Positions 62,005 through 64,000 of a DNA stretch of 64,000 nucleotides are shown here, one piece after another. The position numbers and the translations under genes were made by a program. This DNA comes from Marinobacterium aestuarii (lineage in GTDB: Bacteria; Pseudomonadota; Gammaproteobacteria; Pseudomonadales; Balneatricaceae): assembly GCF_001651805.1 (NCBI RefSeq), contig NZ_CP015839.1, positions 3,534,001 to 3,598,000 of the forward strand. Reading direction: 5' to 3'. Under the pieces are notes generated by a model, which made no database searches, was not told the DNA's origin, and saw nothing but the letters and a program-made list of their open reading frames with translations. Positions within the stretch are counted from its first letter, which is position 1. Every line of letters begins with the position of its first letter.

Positions 62005-63219
62005 ATGAGCGAGACGGTATTTCCCTGGTTCCAGCCCATTGTCGAAGTCGCCAGCGGCCGGGTTGCAGGTTTCGAAGCCCTGGCCCGGCGCCGGGGCCCC
62101 ACGGGCGAGGTCGAGTCCGCTGCAGACATCTTCAGCGACCCGGCCCGTTCGGCCGCGGAACGCCTCGACGTGGATCGCAGCGTACGCTATCAGGCACTGC
62201 AGAAATTCAGCACCCTGGCGGGCCCGCAGTTCCTGAGTTTGAACCTGTCGCCGGAATGGATCGACAACCTGCAGGCCCGTGATGACCAGCCCACGCTGTC
62301 GATGATTCGGCAGCTCGGGCTGGACCCGGCCCGGCTGATACTGGAAATCACCGAACATAACGGCAAGATCGAGCAGATCCAGCGCCAGGCCAGCCGCTAC
62401 CGTGCCGCCGGCATCGGTATCGCCTACGACGATTTCGGCACCGGTTTTCAGCAGCTCGACCGCCTGCTCGCCTTCACGCCCAACCTGATCAAGCTGGATC
62501 TGCGCATGTTCCATCATGGTGCATGCAGTGCCCACAAAGAGGCGATCCTGCAGATGGTCGGCCAGATGGGCGCTCAGCTGGGTAGCAAGATTGTCTGCGA
62601 GGGCGTTGAAACGGCTGAGGATTTTTATCTGGCACTGCAGTGCAATGCCAGCTACGTACAGGGATTTGTCTTTGCCCCGGCACTGCCCGAGTTTGTCGAC
62701 GCCAACTCGACAAAGGCGCGGGTGCGGCAACTGCTGAACCAACGCCTCGACATGACGGTGGAACACACGGCCCGGGCCCAGTGGAATGAAAAGCGCCTGC
62801 ACAGCAGCCTGCTGGCGCTGCGCGACCTGCTGCTCACCGGCGATGGCAGCGCGGCACTGGACAATTATCATCCGAGCCCGGACATCCAGCGTCTTTATAT
62901 CTGCAACCGCGAAGGCGATCAGACCTCCCCCAACTACAGCTTCCACCAGGGCCAGTGGCAGACCGACAGCAGTGTCATCGGCAATAACTGGAGCTGGCGG
63001 CCGTACTTTTACCAGCTGATCGGCTCCACCGACTATCAGCGGCGCATCCTGCGCTCGGCGCCCTACCTCGATATAAGCACCGGCCAGCGCTGCGTCACCC
63101 TGAGCCTGGCGCTCGACAACCGCCGTGTCTTGCTGGTCGATGTCAGCGCACCGCAACGCCTGGGCAGCAGCGACAGCTGTCACAGCGAACTGATGCCTCG
63201 GCTCAACGGCGCCGCCTGA
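62005..63219 (+). CDS. EAL-domain protein with YkuI_C-like sensor
   Basis: The ATG at 62005 has AGGAGG upstream; the open frame to 61867 is not supported. The 404-residue cytoplasmic protein has EAL at 1-245: FEALARR, LNLSPEW, LEITEHNG, YDDFGTGFQQLD, LIKLDLRMF and CEGVETAEDF. The catalytic residues look complete, so c-di-GMP hydrolysis is likely; no GGDEF is present. The C-terminal part (250-404) with IQRLYICNREGDQTSPNYSF and RRILRSAPYLDISTGQRCVTLSLAL resembles the PAS-like C-terminal domain of YkuI. It is divergent from the CofD-like gene and 128 bp before phnC. Confidence 0.9.
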   Translation: MSETVFPWFQPIVEVASGRVAGFEALARRRGPTGEVESAADIFSDPARSAAERLDVDRSVRYQALQKFSTLAGPQFLSLNLSPEWIDNLQARDDQPTLSMIRQLGLDPARLILEITEHNGKIEQIQRQASRYRAAGIGIAYDDFGTGFQQLDRLLAFTPNLIKLDLRMFHHGACSAHKEAILQMVGQMGAQLGSKIVCEGVETAEDFYLALQCNASYVQGFVFAPALPEFVDANSTKARVRQLLNQRLDMTVEHTARAQWNEKRLHSSLLALRDLLLTGDGSAALDNYHPSPDIQRLYICNREGDQTSPNYSFHQGQWQTDSSVIGNNWSWRPYFYQLIGSTDYQRRILRSAPYLDISTGQRCVTLSLALDNRRVLLVDVSAPQRLGSSDSCHSELMPRLNGAA

Positions 63220-63347
63220 GCCTGCACTCTCGCCCCCGACTTGAAAGGGTCATAAAACCGACACCTGTCGTACATGTCTAGATAACTGCACTGTCACGAA
63301 GCCTGTTTAAAGTTGCCTCCATCGTCGGGACAACAACAGAGGCCCTC

Positions 63348-64000
63348 ATGCACGTTATCGATATTCACTCCGTTCGCAAGTCGTTCACCCCCAGTCAGCG
63401 GGCTCTGTGCGATGTCGATCTGCAGGTCAGCCAGGGCGAGATGGTCGCCCTTATAGGCCCCTCCGGATCGGGCAAGTCCACCCTGTTGCGCCACATCTCG
63501 GGCCTGACCCTGGCCGATCGCCAGAGCCAGGGTCATGTACAGGTGCTGGGGCGTGATGTTCAGCGCAACGGCCGACTGCAGCCCGGTGTGCGTCAATCCC
63601 GCGCCCGCATTGGTCATGTTTTTCAGCAGTTCAACCTCATAGGTCGGCTGAGCGTACTCAACAATGTACTGATCGGCGGGCTGAGCCGCATGCCTGTCTG
63701 GCGCAGCCTGACAGGCCGCTTTACCCAGGCCGAACAACAGGATGCCCTTGATGCGCTGGCGCGCGTCGGCATGGCGGACTTTGCCAGACAGCGGGCCTCC
63801 ACCCTGTCCGGCGGCCAGCAGCAGAGGGTCGCCATTGCCCGCACCCTGATGCAGCGTGCAGAAATCATCCTCGCCGACGAACCCATTGCCTCGCTGGACC
63901 CGGAATCCTCCCGCCTGGTCATGGAAACCCTGCGCCGGATCAACCAGGACGACGGCATCACCGTCGTGGTGACGCTGCATCAGGTCGACTACGCCCGCAG
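63348..64000 (+). CDS. phnC: phosphonate ABC transporter ATPase PhnC (cut by window edge)
   Basis: The gene starts at the ATG at 63348 and runs off the window. The 217 visible residues give [20 protein letters not shown], Walker [10 protein letters not shown], the PhnC-type [26 protein letters not shown], signature [17 protein letters not shown], Walker [15 protein letters not shown] and [11 protein letters not shown]. PhnC energises uptake of phosphonates or phosphite with PhnD and PhnE, which should follow outside the window. CTGTC elements at 63265 and 63291 suggest phosphate control, but their spacing does not fit a Pho box. Confidence 0.93.
   Translation, partial: MHVIDIHSVRKSFTPSQRALCDVDLQVSQGEMVALIGPSGSGKSTLLRHISGLTLADRQSQGHVQVLGRDVQRNGRLQPGVRQSRARIGHVFQQFNLIGRLSVLNNVLIGGLSRMPVWRSLTGRFTQAEQQDALDALARVGMADFARQRASTLSGGQQQRVAIARTLMQRAEIILADEPIASLDPESSRLVMETLRRINQDDGITVVVTLHQVDYAR

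Noticed and set aside
61861..63183. Upstream extension of the CofD-like gene
   Set aside because: It would run antisense through the whole EAL gene, which has a strong ribosome-binding site and complete motifs; CofD similarity begins only after 61860.
63265..63297. Pho box upstream of phnC
   Set aside because: Two CTGTC elements occur, but they are 26 bp apart rather than 11 bp (or a multiple of it), and the intervening half-sites are poor.

Overview
The window reads as chromosome of a GC-rich, probably marine, Gram-negative gammaproteobacterium. The Oceanospirillales/Alteromonadales neighbourhood fits the gene content (full type II secretion cluster, very many c-di-GMP proteins, pxpABC, Liv-type transporter, E. 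coli-like tRNA-Glu and tRNA-Gly), but I cannot name a genus. There is no phage, transposase or CRISPR array.

Layout. (1) 1-1.1 kb: a flavin-reductase-like gene cut by the window edge, divergent from an HxlR regulator, with inverted repeats between them. (2) 1.2-5.7 kb, minus strand: a three-gene operon of small periplasmic phosphate-binding-like protein, porin-like protein and membrane GGDEF/EAL protein. (3) 5.8-6.3 kb and 19.7-20.1 kb: two related tRNA-Glu/tRNA-Gly clusters (5 + 4 genes), each with its own recognisable promoter, flanking (4) 6.4-19.3 kb: a compact six-gene signalling operon of two paralogous sensor kinases, two Hpt/REC proteins, a CheY-like receiver, a GGDEF/EAL protein and a REC-GGDEF output. 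A decayed 138-bp tandem duplication lies inside it. (5) 20-24 kb: an unknown membrane-anchored protein, a thioesterase and the 5-oxoprolinase genes pxpABC. (6) 24-35 kb: an acyl-CoA synthetase with a branched-chain-type ABC transporter, divergent from a Cache histidine kinase and OmpR-type regulator. A 7-bp tandem repeat sits upstream of the transporter's binding-protein gene. (7) 35-38 kb: two-subunit CoA transferase, LysR regulator, tRNA-Thr(CGT). (8) 38-60 kb: a type II secretion locus in Xanthomonas xps order (E F G H I J K L M N D) plus gspAB. Between gspAB and gspD lies an island with a VpsR-like sigma-54 activator, a small unknown protein, a secreted dockerin/Ig-like protein, a secreted SpaA/Cna-B-repeat protein and a membrane-anchored helical-repeat protein. 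(9) 60-64 kb: a CofD/YvcK-like protein, an EAL-YkuI_C protein and the start of phnC.

The most interesting part is the island inside the secretion locus. The secreted dockerin/Ig protein gene at 44.0 kb is preceded by a sequence that fits a class I c-di-GMP riboswitch: GNRA-capped P2, GCAAA motif, P3, closing P1, and an upstream arm complementary both to P1 and to the Shine-Dalgarno. The helical-repeat gene at 49.1 kb has a near-consensus sigma-54 promoter, and a VpsR-like activator with an intact GAFTGA loop is encoded 5 kb away. With the many cyclases and phosphodiesterases nearby, this suggests surface or secreted proteins made and exported under c-di-GMP control. That link is inference; the motifs themselves are visible in the sequence.
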